64,000 nt of DNA, from positions 1-64,000 of the forward strand of contig NZ_FOSN01000010.1 of assembly GCF_900114285.1 (NCBI RefSeq), in the 5' to 3' direction. The translations under genes were made by a program, and so were the position numbers. This stretch comes from Methylocapsa palsarum (GTDB taxonomy: Bacteria; Pseudomonadota; Alphaproteobacteria; Rhizobiales; Beijerinckiaceae). Positions 29,853-38,402 of the stretch are shown here, piece by piece (positions within the stretch are counted from its first letter, which is position 1; every line of letters starts with the position of its first letter). The notes under the pieces are model-generated. The model saw nothing but the letters and a program-made list of their open reading frames with translations. It ran no database searches and was not told the origin of the DNA.

Positions 29853-30590
29853 TTGACGCGAGAACCGCGCGACGCGCCGCAGTTTTATCTGACCGCGCCC
29901 TCCCAGTGCCCCTATCTGCCCGGCCGGCAGGAACGCAAGGTCTTCACCCATTTGATCGGCGGGCGCGCCGTCGCCCTCAACGACCAGTTGACCCTTTCCG
30001 GCTTCCGCCGTTCCCAGACCATCGCCTACCGCCCCGCCTGCGAACATTGCCGCGCCTGCGTTTCGGTCCGGGTGAAGGTCAATGAGTTCGTCCCGTCGCG
30101 CGGCTTCCGCCGGGTGATGGACATCAATCGCGACCTCACCGGCGCCGTCGGGCGCGCCGAACCCAGCGCGGAGCAATATTCACTTTTCCGCCGCTATCTC
30201 GACGCCCGCCACAACGACGGCGGCATGGCGGACATGACGGTCATCGATTATTCGATGATGATCGAGGACAGCCACGTCGAAACGCGGCTCGTGCAATATT
30301 TCGCCATGGCTGAAGAGCAGGACGGAGGCGAGCCCGTGCTGGTCGCAGCCTGTCTGACCGATCTTCTCGCGGACGGGCTGTCCATGGTCTATTCGTTTTA
30401 TTCGCCTGATGAAAAGCGCCGCTCGCTCGGCACCTACATGGTTCTCGACCATATCGAACGCGCGCGCCGACTCGGCCTGCCGCATGTCTACCTTGGCTAT
30501 TGGGTCGAGGGTTCACAAAAGATGGGCTACAAATCGCGGTTCCTGCCGCAGGAACGGCTCGGGATGAACGGCTGGGACCGAGCGGAATAG
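29853..30590 (+). CDS. bpt: Leucyl/arginyl-type aminoacyl-tRNA-protein transferase (Bpt/ATE)
   Basis: The enzyme transfers an amino acid (leucine in bacterial Bpt, arginine in eukaryotic ATE) from charged tRNA to N-terminal acidic residues, marking proteins for ClpS/ClpAP degradation. The 245-residue product has the N-terminal cysteine cluster [13 protein letters not shown] and [20 protein letters not shown], then the C-terminal acetyltransferase-like domain with [17 protein letters not shown] and [20 protein letters not shown]. It starts at a TTG (29853). Specificity for Leu or Arg is from family knowledge only. It forms a unit with the preceding RDD gene. Confidence 0.93.
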   Translation: MTREPRDAPQFYLTAPSQCPYLPGRQERKVFTHLIGGRAVALNDQLTLSGFRRSQTIAYRPACEHCRACVSVRVKVNEFVPSRGFRRVMDINRDLTGAVGRAEPSAEQYSLFRRYLDARHNDGGMADMTVIDYSMMIEDSHVETRLVQYFAMAEEQDGGEPVLVAACLTDLLADGLSMVYSFYSPDEKRRSLGTYMVLDHIERARRLGLPHVYLGYWVEGSQKMGYKSRFLPQERLGMNGWDRAE

Positions 30591-30673
30591 AACTACCCCT
30601 GGTCGATGCTTGGATGGCGAGGTCGCGGCTGAGCCGGGACGACGCCGACGCGAACTGGCGCGGATGATTCCTT

Positions 30674-30718
30674 CGCCAAGCCTGCCTGCGCCAAGCCGGC
30701 CTGCGCCAAGCCGGCCTG
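30674..30718 (+). repeat. 15-bp tandem repeat, three units
   Basis: CGCCAAGCCKGCCTG repeats at 30674-30688, 30689-30703 and 30704-30718, in the gap between the convergent bpt and parC genes. The last two units are identical. Confidence 0.92.
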
Positions 30719-30742
30719 CAGCGCAGACCAGCCTGCTTTGCA

Positions 30743-30774
30743 CCATCAAGTGAATTGGCTCCATCAAGTGAATT
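30743..30774 (+). repeat. Duplicated parC gene end, CCATCAAGTGAATT x2
   Basis: CCATCAAGTGAATT occurs at 30743-30756 and 30761-30774. The right copy holds the TGA stop and last codons of leftward parC, and the left copy repeats this end downstream. Confidence 0.9.
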
Positions 30775-33016
30775 TGTTGCTCTTCGGAAACCCGCGCGGC
30801 GGCAGCCGGCCTGATTCCGCTCGATGGCCGATCCAGTCCGTCAGATCGCCAGCCGCCACCGTGATTGTGCGCCCCGCGGGATCCTTCCAGGTCAACCCCT
30901 CGCTTAAAACGAAAACCTTGGCGTCAGCGACGCCGCCGTCCTTGTATTTTTGCAGCCTGACTCCCTTTCCGCGCGACATTTCCGGGATCTGATCCAAAGG
31001 AAAAATCAACAGCTTGCGGTTCTGCCCGACAACCGCGACATGGTCGCCGAAAGCGGGCGCGATCAGAGCGGCGGTCGCGGGCTGATCCACGTTCAAAAGC
31101 TGCTTGCCCTTGCGGGTGCCGCCCAGCATCTCGTCCTGTGAAACGAGGAACCCGCGCCCGTCGCTCGCCGCAACCAGCATCCTCGCGCCCGGGCAATGGA
31201 GGAAGACGGAAACGATCGTCTCGCCTTCCGCGATGTCGGCCATCAGCCGCAGCGGTTCGCCCTGGCTGCGCCCGCCCGGCAGTTTCCCGGCGTCGAGGGT
31301 GAAAACCTTGCCGTCGCTGGACAGCACGAGGATTTTGGAAACCGTCTCGGCGAAAAAGGAAACGTCGAGCGTGTCATCTCCCTTGAACTGCAGGGACGTC
31401 AGGTCGGCGACGTGGCCTTTGAGCGCGCGGACCCAGCCCTTCTTCGAGACCACCACCGTCACCGGCTCGCGCTCGACCATGGCCTCGGCGATGTCGGCCT
31501 CCGCGATCTCCGGCGCCTCCGCGATCGAGGTGCGGCGGCGCCCGCGCGCGGTCTCGGGTCCGTATTTCTTCTTCAATTCGCGGATCTGCCCGACAATCGT
31601 CTTCCATTGCTTGACCTCGTCGGCCAGCAATCCCTCGATGTCGCGCTTTTCCTTGGTCAGGTCGTCGTGTTCGCCCCTGAGCTTCATCTCTTCGAGGCGG
31701 CGCAGACTGCGCAGGCGGGTGTCGAGGATATAATTCGCCTGCAGATCGGAGAGGGCGAACGTCGCCTTCAGAACGTCCTTCGGCTCCTCCTCCTCGCGGA
31801 TGATGGCGATCACCGCATCGAGATTGAGAAAGACGATGAGCATCCCGGCGAGGACTTCGAGGCGCCTCTCGATCTCGGCGAGCCTGTGGCGCGAGCGCCG
31901 CAGAAGCACGTTGCGGCGATGGTCGAGCCATTGCTGCAAGGCCTCCTTGAACGAGACGACGCGGGGCACGAGCCCGTCGACGAGCACGTTCATGTTCATC
32001 GGAAAACGCGTCTCAAGCTCGGTCAGCTTGAACAATTGCTCCATCAGCAACCCTGCATCCACCGTGCGGGCGCGCGGCTCGATCACGATGCGCACGTCCT
32101 CGGCGGATTCGTCGCGGACGTCGGCGACGAGCGGCAGCTTCTTGTCGTTCAGAAGCTCGGCGATCTTTTCGATCAGCCGCGACTTCTGCACCATGTAGGG
32201 AATTTCGGTGATGACGATCACGTAGCCGCCGCGCGCGGCGTCCTCCACCGACCAGCGCGCCCTGAGGCGGAACGCTCCGCGTCCGGTGCGGTAGGTCTCG
32301 GCGATCGAGGCTCGCGGCTCGACGAGAACGCCGCCGGTTGGAAAATCAGGGCCCGGCGCGAAAGTCAGCAGCTGGTCGCCGGTGGCGTCGCGGTGCGCGA
32401 TCAGATAGAGCGCCGCGTCGCAGAGTTCGGCGAGATTATGGGGCGGTATCGATGTCGCCATGCCGACCGCGATGCCCTGCGCGCCATTGGCGAGAAGGTT
32501 CGGCAGCGCCGACGGCAGGACGGTGGGCTCCTGCTGGTCGCCCGAGTAATTGTCGCGGAAATCGACCGCGTCCTCGTCGATGCCTTCGAGCAGCAGTCGG
32601 GCGACATCGGTCATCCGCGCTTCGGTGTAGCGGTAAGCGGCGGCGCTGTCGCCATCGATATTGCCGAAATTGCCCTGCCCGTCGACCAGCGGGTAACGGG
32701 AGGAAAAATCCTGCGCGAGACGCACGAGCGCGTCGTAGATCGCCTGATCGCCATGAGGATGGAACGAGCCCATCACGTCGCCGACAATCTTCGCGCATTT
32801 CTTGAACGGCGCCGCCGGGTCGAGCCGCAGGATCTGCATCCCGTACAGAATGCGGCGATGGACCGGCTTCAGACCGTCGCGGGCGTCGGGCAAGGCCCGG
32901 CCCATGATGGTCGAGAGCGCATAGGCGAGATAGCGCTCCTCGAGCGCGTCGCGAAGATTGACGGATTCGACGCCCCCGCCCGGAGGCGCTGGCGGAGGAG
33001 CGATGCTTTTTCCCAT
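30764..33016 (-). CDS. parC: DNA topoisomerase IV subunit A
   Basis: ParC is the DNA-cleaving subunit that, with ParE, decatenates daughter chromosomes. The 750-residue sequence has the quinolone-region motif [20 protein letters not shown], where the helix residues are consistent with the wild type, the catalytic tyrosine in [10 protein letters not shown] (about residue 128), and a C-terminal beta-pinwheel with few repeats (from about 500). The start is [14 protein letters not shown]. It is shorter in its C-terminal domain than GyrA, which supports ParC. It converges on bpt and its stop codon lies within a short tandem duplication. Confidence 0.96.
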   Translation of the reverse strand: MGKSIAPPPAPPGGGVESVNLRDALEERYLAYALSTIMGRALPDARDGLKPVHRRILYGMQILRLDPAAPFKKCAKIVGDVMGSFHPHGDQAIYDALVRLAQDFSSRYPLVDGQGNFGNIDGDSAAAYRYTEARMTDVARLLLEGIDEDAVDFRDNYSGDQQEPTVLPSALPNLLANGAQGIAVGMATSIPPHNLAELCDAALYLIAHRDATGDQLLTFAPGPDFPTGGVLVEPRASIAETYRTGRGAFRLRARWSVEDAARGGYVIVITEIPYMVQKSRLIEKIAELLNDKKLPLVADVRDESAEDVRIVIEPRARTVDAGLLMEQLFKLTELETRFPMNMNVLVDGLVPRVVSFKEALQQWLDHRRNVLLRRSRHRLAEIERRLEVLAGMLIVFLNLDAVIAIIREEEEPKDVLKATFALSDLQANYILDTRLRSLRRLEEMKLRGEHDDLTKEKRDIEGLLADEVKQWKTIVGQIRELKKKYGPETARGRRRTSIAEAPEIAEADIAEAMVEREPVTVVVSKKGWVRALKGHVADLTSLQFKGDDTLDVSFFAETVSKILVLSSDGKVFTLDAGKLPGGRSQGEPLRLMADIAEGETIVSVFLHCPGARMLVAASDGRGFLVSQDEMLGGTRKGKQLLNVDQPATAALIAPAFGDHVAVVGQNRKLLIFPLDQIPEMSRGKGVRLQKYKDGGVADAKVFVLSEGLTWKDPAGRTITVAAGDLTDWIGHRAESGRLPPRGFPKSNKFT

Positions 33017-33252
33017 GGCGAAGGCCTATTCGACGCCGCAAGGCCGCGCAAGTTCCGGCCGGCCCTTCCCACAGGTCTTGGCGCCGCCCTGTCGGGATTC
33101 CGCAAGGTGTGGCCGAGTTGCACTAGCCGGGATGCAGGCGCTCGTCTACGACCAGCGGAGAGCGGGATTGCAAAGCTCGACGCGCTCGGCCGCGCCATCA
33201 AATTTCGATGGTCCCGCCGGCTCGGACATTCGCTGATTGGGACATGTAGATT

Positions 33253-33465
33253 ATGCGGAAAACGAGTTTATTTCTGGGCGTAATGATCGGCCTGGCGATC
33301 GTCTCGGTCGCTTACACCGAAACGCGAGACCCCGCGAACACAGAAACCCAGGCGGCTCAGGCCTCCGAAACAAAGAACAACGGCTGCATCACCCACGAGG
33401 TCGCCCTCGACGAGGGTTATGGCGTCACCCGCACGGAAAAACGCGTCGTCTGCGGTGAAAACTAA
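33253..33465 (+). CDS. Small secreted protein of unknown function
   Basis: The 70-residue product has an N-terminal hydrophobic segment (SLFLGVMIGLAIVSVAY) that could be a signal peptide or single membrane anchor, then a polar region with two cysteines (NNGCITHEVALDEGYGV and RVVCGEN) that could form a disulfide in the periplasm. I know no family. It is divergent from parC and converges on bioA. Codon use is in keeping with neighbours. The lack of a clear Shine-Dalgarno makes it a moderate call. Confidence 0.6.
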   Translation: MRKTSLFLGVMIGLAIVSVAYTETRDPANTETQAAQASETKNNGCITHEVALDEGYGVTRTEKRVVCGEN

Positions 33466-33499
33466 ACCTCCGCCGCAGGCCCGATCGAGCGCCGGCCCC

Positions 33500-34780
33500 T
33501 CATCCGGCGCGCGCCATCTCCTTGAGAACCCGAACAATCGCGCCGGTCAGACTGGCTAGGTCCGCTTCGCCGATAGTGAAGGCTGGAGTGAGATAGACGA
33601 CATTTCCGAACGGGCGCACGAAGACGCCCGCTTCGACGAACCGGCGCTTCAAATCATTGAGGTCGGCGATCCGCTCCAGCTCGACGACGCCGATCGCGCC
33701 CTTCACGCGCACGTCGCGCACGCGCGGCAGGTCGCGGCAGGGTTCGAGCCCCGCTTCAAGCGCGGCGGCGATCCGCGCCACCTGTTTCAGGCGCGGTTCG
33801 CGCTCGAAAAGGTCGAGCGAGGCGTTCGCGGCGGCGCAGGCCAGCGGATTGGCCATGAAGGTCGGCCCATGCATCAGCGCCCGCCGGGGATCATCCGACA
33901 GAAACCCTTCAAAGACGCGGGTCGAGGCGATTGTTGCCGCAAGCCCCATCGTGCCGCCGGTCAGGGCCTTCGACAGGGTGAGAATATCGGGCGTCACGCC
34001 CGCCTCCTCGCAGGCGAACAGCGCTCCCGTGCGGCCAAATCCGGTGAAGATCTCGTCGAATATCAACAAAAGGCCATGCCGGTCCGCGGCGCCCCTCAGC
34101 GCGCGCAAGACGGCCGTGTCGTGAAACAGCATCCCTCCCGCGCCTTGCGCCAGGGGTTCGACCAAGATCGCCGCGGCTTCGTGCGCATGGCGCGCCAGCA
34201 CAGCCTCGAGGGCGGCGGCGCGAGCGTCGTCAACCGGGAGTTCGGCGATGATCTGCTCAGGCATGACGCCCTTGAAGAGGCTGTGCATGCCCTCCTCGGG
34301 ATCGCAGACCGCCATCGCCGCGAACGTGTCGCCATGATAGCCGCCCTTGAACGAGATGAATCTCGTCCGTCCGGCCTCACCCCGGTTCAGCCAGAACTGG
34401 ACCGCCATTTTCATCGCGACTTCGATCGCGACGGAGCCGCTGTCGCTGAAAAACACCCGCTCCAGCGGATCAGGCAGCAGCGCGGCAAGACGCCGCGCCA
34501 GCGTCAGCGCCGGTTCGTGCACAAGGCCGCCGAACATGACATGCGGCATAAGGTCGAGCTGCGCGACCACCGCCTCGCGGATATGGGGATGGTTGTAGCC
34601 ATGGCAGGCCGTCCACCAGCTCGCGATTCCATCGATGAGTTCTCGCCCGTCCGCGAGAACGATGCGGCTGCCCTTTGCGCGCGCGGCCGCCAGCGGCTTT
34701 GCCGCCGTTTTCATCTGGGTGTAAGGCTGCCAGATATGAGGCAGACCCCGCGTAACCCAATCCGGCGATTCCTGGCTCAT
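33500..34780 (-). CDS. bioA: Adenosylmethionine-8-amino-7-oxononanoate aminotransferase
   Basis: BioA transfers an amino group from SAM to KAPA, giving 7,8-diaminopelargonate, the third step of biotin ring assembly. The 426-residue class III PLP enzyme shows HIWQPYTQMKTAAKPL near the N terminus, YHGDTFAAMAVCDPEEGMH, FDEIFTGFGRTGALFACE, and the PLP lysine in LTLSKALTGGTMGL. The ATG at 34780 is chosen since the longer frame to 34930 reads into a dispersed repeat and encodes non-homologous residues. It is transcribed divergently from bioF-bioD, with the repeat between them. No bioB is in the window. Confidence 0.96.
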   Translation of the reverse strand: MSQESPDWVTRGLPHIWQPYTQMKTAAKPLAAARAKGSRIVLADGRELIDGIASWWTACHGYNHPHIREAVVAQLDLMPHVMFGGLVHEPALTLARRLAALLPDPLERVFFSDSGSVAIEVAMKMAVQFWLNRGEAGRTRFISFKGGYHGDTFAAMAVCDPEEGMHSLFKGVMPEQIIAELPVDDARAAALEAVLARHAHEAAAILVEPLAQGAGGMLFHDTAVLRALRGAADRHGLLLIFDEIFTGFGRTGALFACEEAGVTPDILTLSKALTGGTMGLAATIASTRVFEGFLSDDPRRALMHGPTFMANPLACAAANASLDLFEREPRLKQVARIAAALEAGLEPCRDLPRVRDVRVKGAIGVVELERIADLNDLKRRFVEAGVFVRPFGNVVYLTPAFTIGEADLASLTGAIVRVLKEMARAG

Positions 34781-34843
34781 GGCTTGGCTCAAAGTGTCAC
34801 GGATCGCATGTCCCGCCGCCGCAATGAGCGGAGCGCGTCGCCA

Positions 34844-34960
34844 GGGCATATTCCGATTGGATTGAATCAATCCAATCGAGAAGAATATGCTCAAGCTTTT
34901 GACTCTGGAGCGATTTCTGATCGATCGCATGACTTCATGCGATCGGAAAGCGCTCTAGAG
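34844..34960 (+). repeat. Dispersed palindromic element, copy 2, in the bioA/bioF divergent promoter region
   Basis: This is the cleanest full copy. The first hairpin is a perfect GATTGGATTGA-A-TCAATCCAATC. The second is GATCGCATGA-CT-TCATGCGATC, also perfect. The 3' end reads GATCGGAAAGCGCTCTAGAG. It sits between the bioA and bioF starts, so it lies in the mRNA leader or promoter of one or both. Confidence 0.92.
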
Positions 34961-35021
34961 CCGCGTCCCGTCGTTGCTTTCTCTAGCCCCGCGCCGCGCC
35001 GCCATCAACGAGACTCTTGAA

Positions 35022-36206
35022 ATGCCGACGCGATCCCTCGACGATTTCGCGCTCCGCAAACTCGCGGACCTCGACGCCCGGGGCTTGCGGCGGACTTTGG
35101 CCGAGAGCGCGCGCGAAGACGGGATCTTTGTGACGCGAGACGGGCGCCGCCTCCTGTCTTTCTCCTGCAACGATTATCTGAACCTCACGCATCATCCGGC
35201 GGTGAAGGCCGCCGCCATCGAGGCGATCGGCCGCTACGGCGCCGGGGCCGGAGCCTCGCGTCTCGTCACGGGCAATCACCCGTTGTTCGAGGCGCTCGAG
35301 GCCCGTCTCGCGCGCCTGAAGCAGACCGAAGCCGCCTGCATCTTCGGTTCGGGCTATCTCGCCAACGCCGGCATTGCACCGGTTTTCGCGGGCGCGGGGG
35401 ATCTCATCGTGATCGACGAACTCGCGCACGCCTGCCTTTGGGCCGGGGCGCGCTTGTCGGCCGCGCGGACCTTGACCTTTCGTCACAACGACGCCGCTCA
35501 CGCGGCGGATCTGCTCGCTCGCCACCGCGCCGGATCGGGCCGCGCCTTGCTGGTCACGGATGGCGTTTTCTCCATGGACGGCGATCTCGCGCCGCTCCCC
35601 GAACTCGCCGCAATCTGCGCGGCTCACGATGTCTGGCTCCTGACCGATGACGCCCACGGCCTTGGCGTGATCGGCGCGGGCCGGGGGTCGGCCTTCGCCG
35701 CCCGAACCGCGATTCCGTTGCAGATGGGCACCCTGTCGAAAGCCATCGGCGGCTATGGCGGCTACCTCTGCGCTTCGAAGGCGGTCATCGACCTCGTGAA
35801 GACACGATCCCGAACCCTGATCTATTCCACCGCGCTGCCGCCCGCCATGGCGGGAGCCGCGATCGCCGCCCTCGACCTGATCGAGGCCAATCCGAAGCTG
35901 ACGGAAGCGCCCCTCGTCAAAGCCCGCGCCTTCACCTCGCGGCTCGGCCTTCCCCCGGCGCAAAGCCCGATCGTGCCGCTCGTGACCGGGACGCCGGAAG
36001 CGGCTTTGAAAGCCTCGGCCACGCTGGCGGAGGAAGGCTTTCTCGTGGCGGCGATCCGCCCGCCCACGGTTCCGCAGGGCACGGCGAGATTACGATTCGC
36101 CTTCACGGCGGCCCATTCGGACGAGGACGTCGCGCGCCTCGCCGCCGCCGTTCAAAAAATACTCGATCCCGCTCGCGCGGAGCCTTTATGCCCGCGATTT
36201 TCGTAA
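35022..36206 (+). CDS. bioF: 8-amino-7-oxononanoate synthase
   Basis: BioF condenses pimeloyl-CoA or pimeloyl-ACP with alanine to give KAPA, the first committed ring step. The 394-residue PLP enzyme of the alpha-oxoamine synthase family has FSCNDYLNLTHHPAVKAAA, GAGASRLVTGNHPLFEALE, the Asp/His pair in LLTDDAHGLGVIGAGRG, and the PLP lysine in MGTLSKAIGGYGGYLCASK. The ATG at 35022 fits the family N terminus; a 16-codon extension upstream is possible. The 3' end overlaps bioD by 19 bp, so the two are translationally coupled. Confidence 0.96.
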   Translation: MPTRSLDDFALRKLADLDARGLRRTLAESAREDGIFVTRDGRRLLSFSCNDYLNLTHHPAVKAAAIEAIGRYGAGAGASRLVTGNHPLFEALEARLARLKQTEAACIFGSGYLANAGIAPVFAGAGDLIVIDELAHACLWAGARLSAARTLTFRHNDAAHAADLLARHRAGSGRALLVTDGVFSMDGDLAPLPELAAICAAHDVWLLTDDAHGLGVIGAGRGSAFAARTAIPLQMGTLSKAIGGYGGYLCASKAVIDLVKTRSRTLIYSTALPPAMAGAAIAALDLIEANPKLTEAPLVKARAFTSRLGLPPAQSPIVPLVTGTPEAALKASATLAEEGFLVAAIRPPTVPQGTARLRFAFTAAHSDEDVARLAAAVQKILDPARAEPLCPRFS

Positions 36207-36856
36207 CCGGGGCCGGGACAAATGTCGGCAAGACCTTCGTCACGGCCGGGCTGATCCGCAATCTGCGCGCAAGCGGCCGGGCGGTCGACGCTTTGAAGCC
36301 GATCGTCAGCGGGTTCGATCCGCTCATGCCGCGCGGCAGCGATCCCGCGCTTCTGCTCGAAGCGCTCGGCCGGGATGTGACCCCGCAAACGCTCGCCGCG
36401 CTTTCGCCCTGGCGCTTCCGGGAGCCTCTCTCCCCCGATATGGCGGCGCGGGCGGAAGGGCGCTCCATCGTCTTCGAGGAAGTGGTCCGGTTTTGCGCCG
36501 AAGCCGTGGCGCAAGCGCCCGGACTCCTGCTGATCGAAGGGGTGGGCGGCGTCATGGTTCCGATCGGCGAGCGCCGCACGTTGCTCGACGTCATGACCCG
36601 GCTCCGGCTGCCGCTGATCCTCGTCGGCGGCAGCTATCTCGGCGCGATCAATCATCTTTTGACTGCGGAGGACGTCTTGCGGAGCCGAGGCCTCGACCTC
36701 CGGGCGATCGTCGTCAGCGAGTCGCAGGACTCAGTGGTCGGACTTGGCGCGACAGAGGCGACGCTCGCCGACTTTGTGACGGCGCCCCTCCTGGCGTTAC
36801 GGCGCGGAGGTGGTCAGAACGAACGGGCGTTCGCGCGCTTGAGCGATCTTCTCTAA
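36188..36856 (+). CDS. bioD: Dethiobiotin synthetase
   Basis: BioD uses ATP and carbon dioxide to close the ureido ring of dethiobiotin. The 222-residue P-loop protein has FVTGAGTNVGKTFVTAGL at the start, DALKPIVSGFD with the catalytic lysine, and LLIEGVGGVMVPIGE. The C-terminal part is slightly short on base-recognition sequence but in the family range. It overlaps bioF by 19 bp. Its TAA stop (36854-36856) coincides with the edge of the degenerate repeat copy 3. Confidence 0.95.
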   Translation: MPAIFVTGAGTNVGKTFVTAGLIRNLRASGRAVDALKPIVSGFDPLMPRGSDPALLLEALGRDVTPQTLAALSPWRFREPLSPDMAARAEGRSIVFEEVVRFCAEAVAQAPGLLLIEGVGGVMVPIGERRTLLDVMTRLRLPLILVGGSYLGAINHLLTAEDVLRSRGLDLRAIVVSESQDSVVGLGATEATLADFVTAPLLALRRGGGQNERAFARLSDLL

Positions 36857-36936
36857 AGCAAGACTATGCTCAAGCATTTGACTCTGAAGCAATTTCTGAT
36901 CGACCGAATGATCACATTCGGTCGGAAAACGCTCCA
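36854..36936 (+). repeat. Dispersed palindromic element, copy 3 (5' truncated, diverged)
   Basis: This copy lacks the first hairpin but keeps TATGCTCAAGC, the ATTTCTGATCGA block and a second hairpin GACCGAATG/CATTCGGTC. Relative to copy 2 (GATCGCATG/CATGCGATC) two base pairs have changed on both arms together. The bioD stop lies at its edge. Confidence 0.85.
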
Positions 36937-36944
36937 GTCCGGCG

Positions 36945-37538
36945 TCAGGTCGCCGTGACCTTCATCCGGTGACGGCGGCGCTCGACCCAAAGGAAGATGC
37001 CGAGCACAGCTAGGAGAATGCCGCCGTAAACGATCCAGACAAACAGGCTCTTGGTGAAAATCTTCCCGGCGCTGATGACAAACCGCGACGTCATCGACAT
37101 GCCCTTGCCGTCGTCGACAGTGACGAGGACGAGGTAATCTCCGGCTTTGTCGAAATTGACCGGCAAGGTCGCGATGCCGGAGGGATAGTTCTTCGGGGGA
37201 AGATAAGCGATCGTGATGGGGCCAAGGTCGCCGGTCGGCTGTTTGCCTGAACCGTCATCCCTCACGATGCGGATCTCGGTGGTCATGTTCAGGATTTCGG
37301 GCGAGACCGCATTGATCGTGATGATGGACGGCCCTGTCGAAGGCACATCGGCGCAGAATTCTTCCTCCGACCCGGACGAGACCTGGTAAGCGGAGAGATG
37401 CAATTCATGCATGCCGGCCATCAGCATGCATGTATTGTACATGCCGCTCATGCCTTCCATCGCCTGCGCGCGCGGCGCGAACATGGAAATCGCCAGCAAA
37501 AACGCCGCCGCGAACCGTCCGATCCCAATTCTAGGCAC
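36945..37538 (-). CDS. Exported protein with Met/His-rich N terminus and C-terminal membrane anchor
   Basis: The 197-residue product has a signal peptide (IGRFAAAFLLAISMFAPRAQA), then a short MEGMSGMYNTCMLMAGMHEL stretch rich in Met, with Cys and His. A beta-rich periplasmic domain follows, with GDLGPITIAYLPPKNYPSG and FDKAGDYLVLVTVDDGKG. A membrane segment (about 168-188) and a basic tail RRHRMKVTAT close it. I place the start at a GTG (37538) because GGAGGATAC precedes it; an ATG-initiated frame extends to 37739 but codes for unlike residues. The family is unknown to me. The Met/His cluster resembles copper-handling sequences, which is inference. Confidence 0.75.
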   Translation of the reverse strand: MPRIGIGRFAAAFLLAISMFAPRAQAMEGMSGMYNTCMLMAGMHELHLSAYQVSSGSEEEFCADVPSTGPSIITINAVSPEILNMTTEIRIVRDDGSGKQPTGDLGPITIAYLPPKNYPSGIATLPVNFDKAGDYLVLVTVDDGKGMSMTSRFVISAGKIFTKSLFVWIVYGGILLAVLGIFLWVERRRHRMKVTAT

Positions 37539-37777
37539 GTATCCTCCAACTCGATTTCTGTTTTTGACCCGGCAGCGGATGTGCGATGCGCCAGGCCGCA
37601 AGCCCCGCATGACACCCCGCGTCAAAGCTGCAAGGGACGCGGCGCGGCCGGAGCGCATGAGTTCAAGTTGAACGCTATTGGCATCCCGAAGGATTTTCCG
37701 CAACCGCTTTTCCTTTGGCGGCCAGGCCCTAGGCGCCAAGCCCTTGGCTTCGGCCTTCCTTCAGTTCGCCCTGCCCC

Positions 37778-38215
37778 TCAATTCGCCATGGCTTTAGTGG
37801 GCGCGGCCTTGCGCGCTTCGGCGACGGGCGCCGGATTTACGCGTTTACGCTGGCTCGCCTTCGCTTGATTATGCGAACGGGTGCCTTCGAGTTCGGCCTG
37901 CATGGCTTCGAGTTCGCTCTTCGTCCGCAGCGCCGGCCGTTCGGGCGCGACGCCATGCGTAGGCTGATACTCGAGCGCGTCGCTCGGCGGACGCGTCTGG
38001 CGGACGAAATCCTTCGCCTCGGGCACGTCGGCCCAAAGCCTCGTCTTCATGATCGTGTCGAGCGGCGAATCCGGCGGTTTTGGCGGGCTTTGGGCGAAGG
38101 CGCAGAAGCCCGACCCAAGGAAGAGCCCCAACGCCGCGGCCCGAACCATTGTCCGCCGCTGCGAATTTCGAAGATCGGTCGATGTCGTCACTGCTCCAGA
38201 TCCCGCCAGTCTCAT
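37778..38215 (-). CDS. Small exported hypothetical protein
   Basis: The 145-residue product has a hydrophobic leader (TMVRAAALGLFLGSGFCAFA, residues 22-41), likely a signal peptide preceded by an N-terminal extension, so the true start may be the ATG at 38149. The mature part is polar, with PLDTIMKTRLWADVPEAKDF and a basic, Ala/Lys-rich C terminus. I do not recognise the family. It is co-directional with the preceding Met/His-rich gene product (about 240 bp apart) and divergent from phaC, but no common function is evident. Confidence 0.65.
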   Translation of the reverse strand: MRLAGSGAVTTSTDLRNSQRRTMVRAAALGLFLGSGFCAFAQSPPKPPDSPLDTIMKTRLWADVPEAKDFVRQTRPPSDALEYQPTHGVAPERPALRTKSELEAMQAELEGTRSHNQAKASQRKRVNPAPVAEARKAAPTKAMAN

Positions 38216-38402
38216 TCCCGCCGAGTTTCCCGAGAAAGGGTTTCAGTTAAAAATTAAGCGTTCATTGTGTCCGAACCGGGACCGACCGATCTCGCTCGAT
38301 CGAACCGCCGCCGCGACGCTGTCCTGGCGCGTTGCCTTTTCAGGCATTTCGGAGTTTTGTGAATTCAGCTTTCAGGAAAGCCATGCGGCCATTGGAACGA
38401 TC

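Noticed and set aside
31196..33283. Rightward open frame of 695 codons opposite parC
   Set aside because: It mirrors parC codon structure and has no recognisable domain.
34781..34930. N-terminal extension of BioA
   Set aside because: The extension is translated from the dispersed repeat; the same residues appear wherever the repeat occurs, and BioA homology begins at the ATG at 34780.
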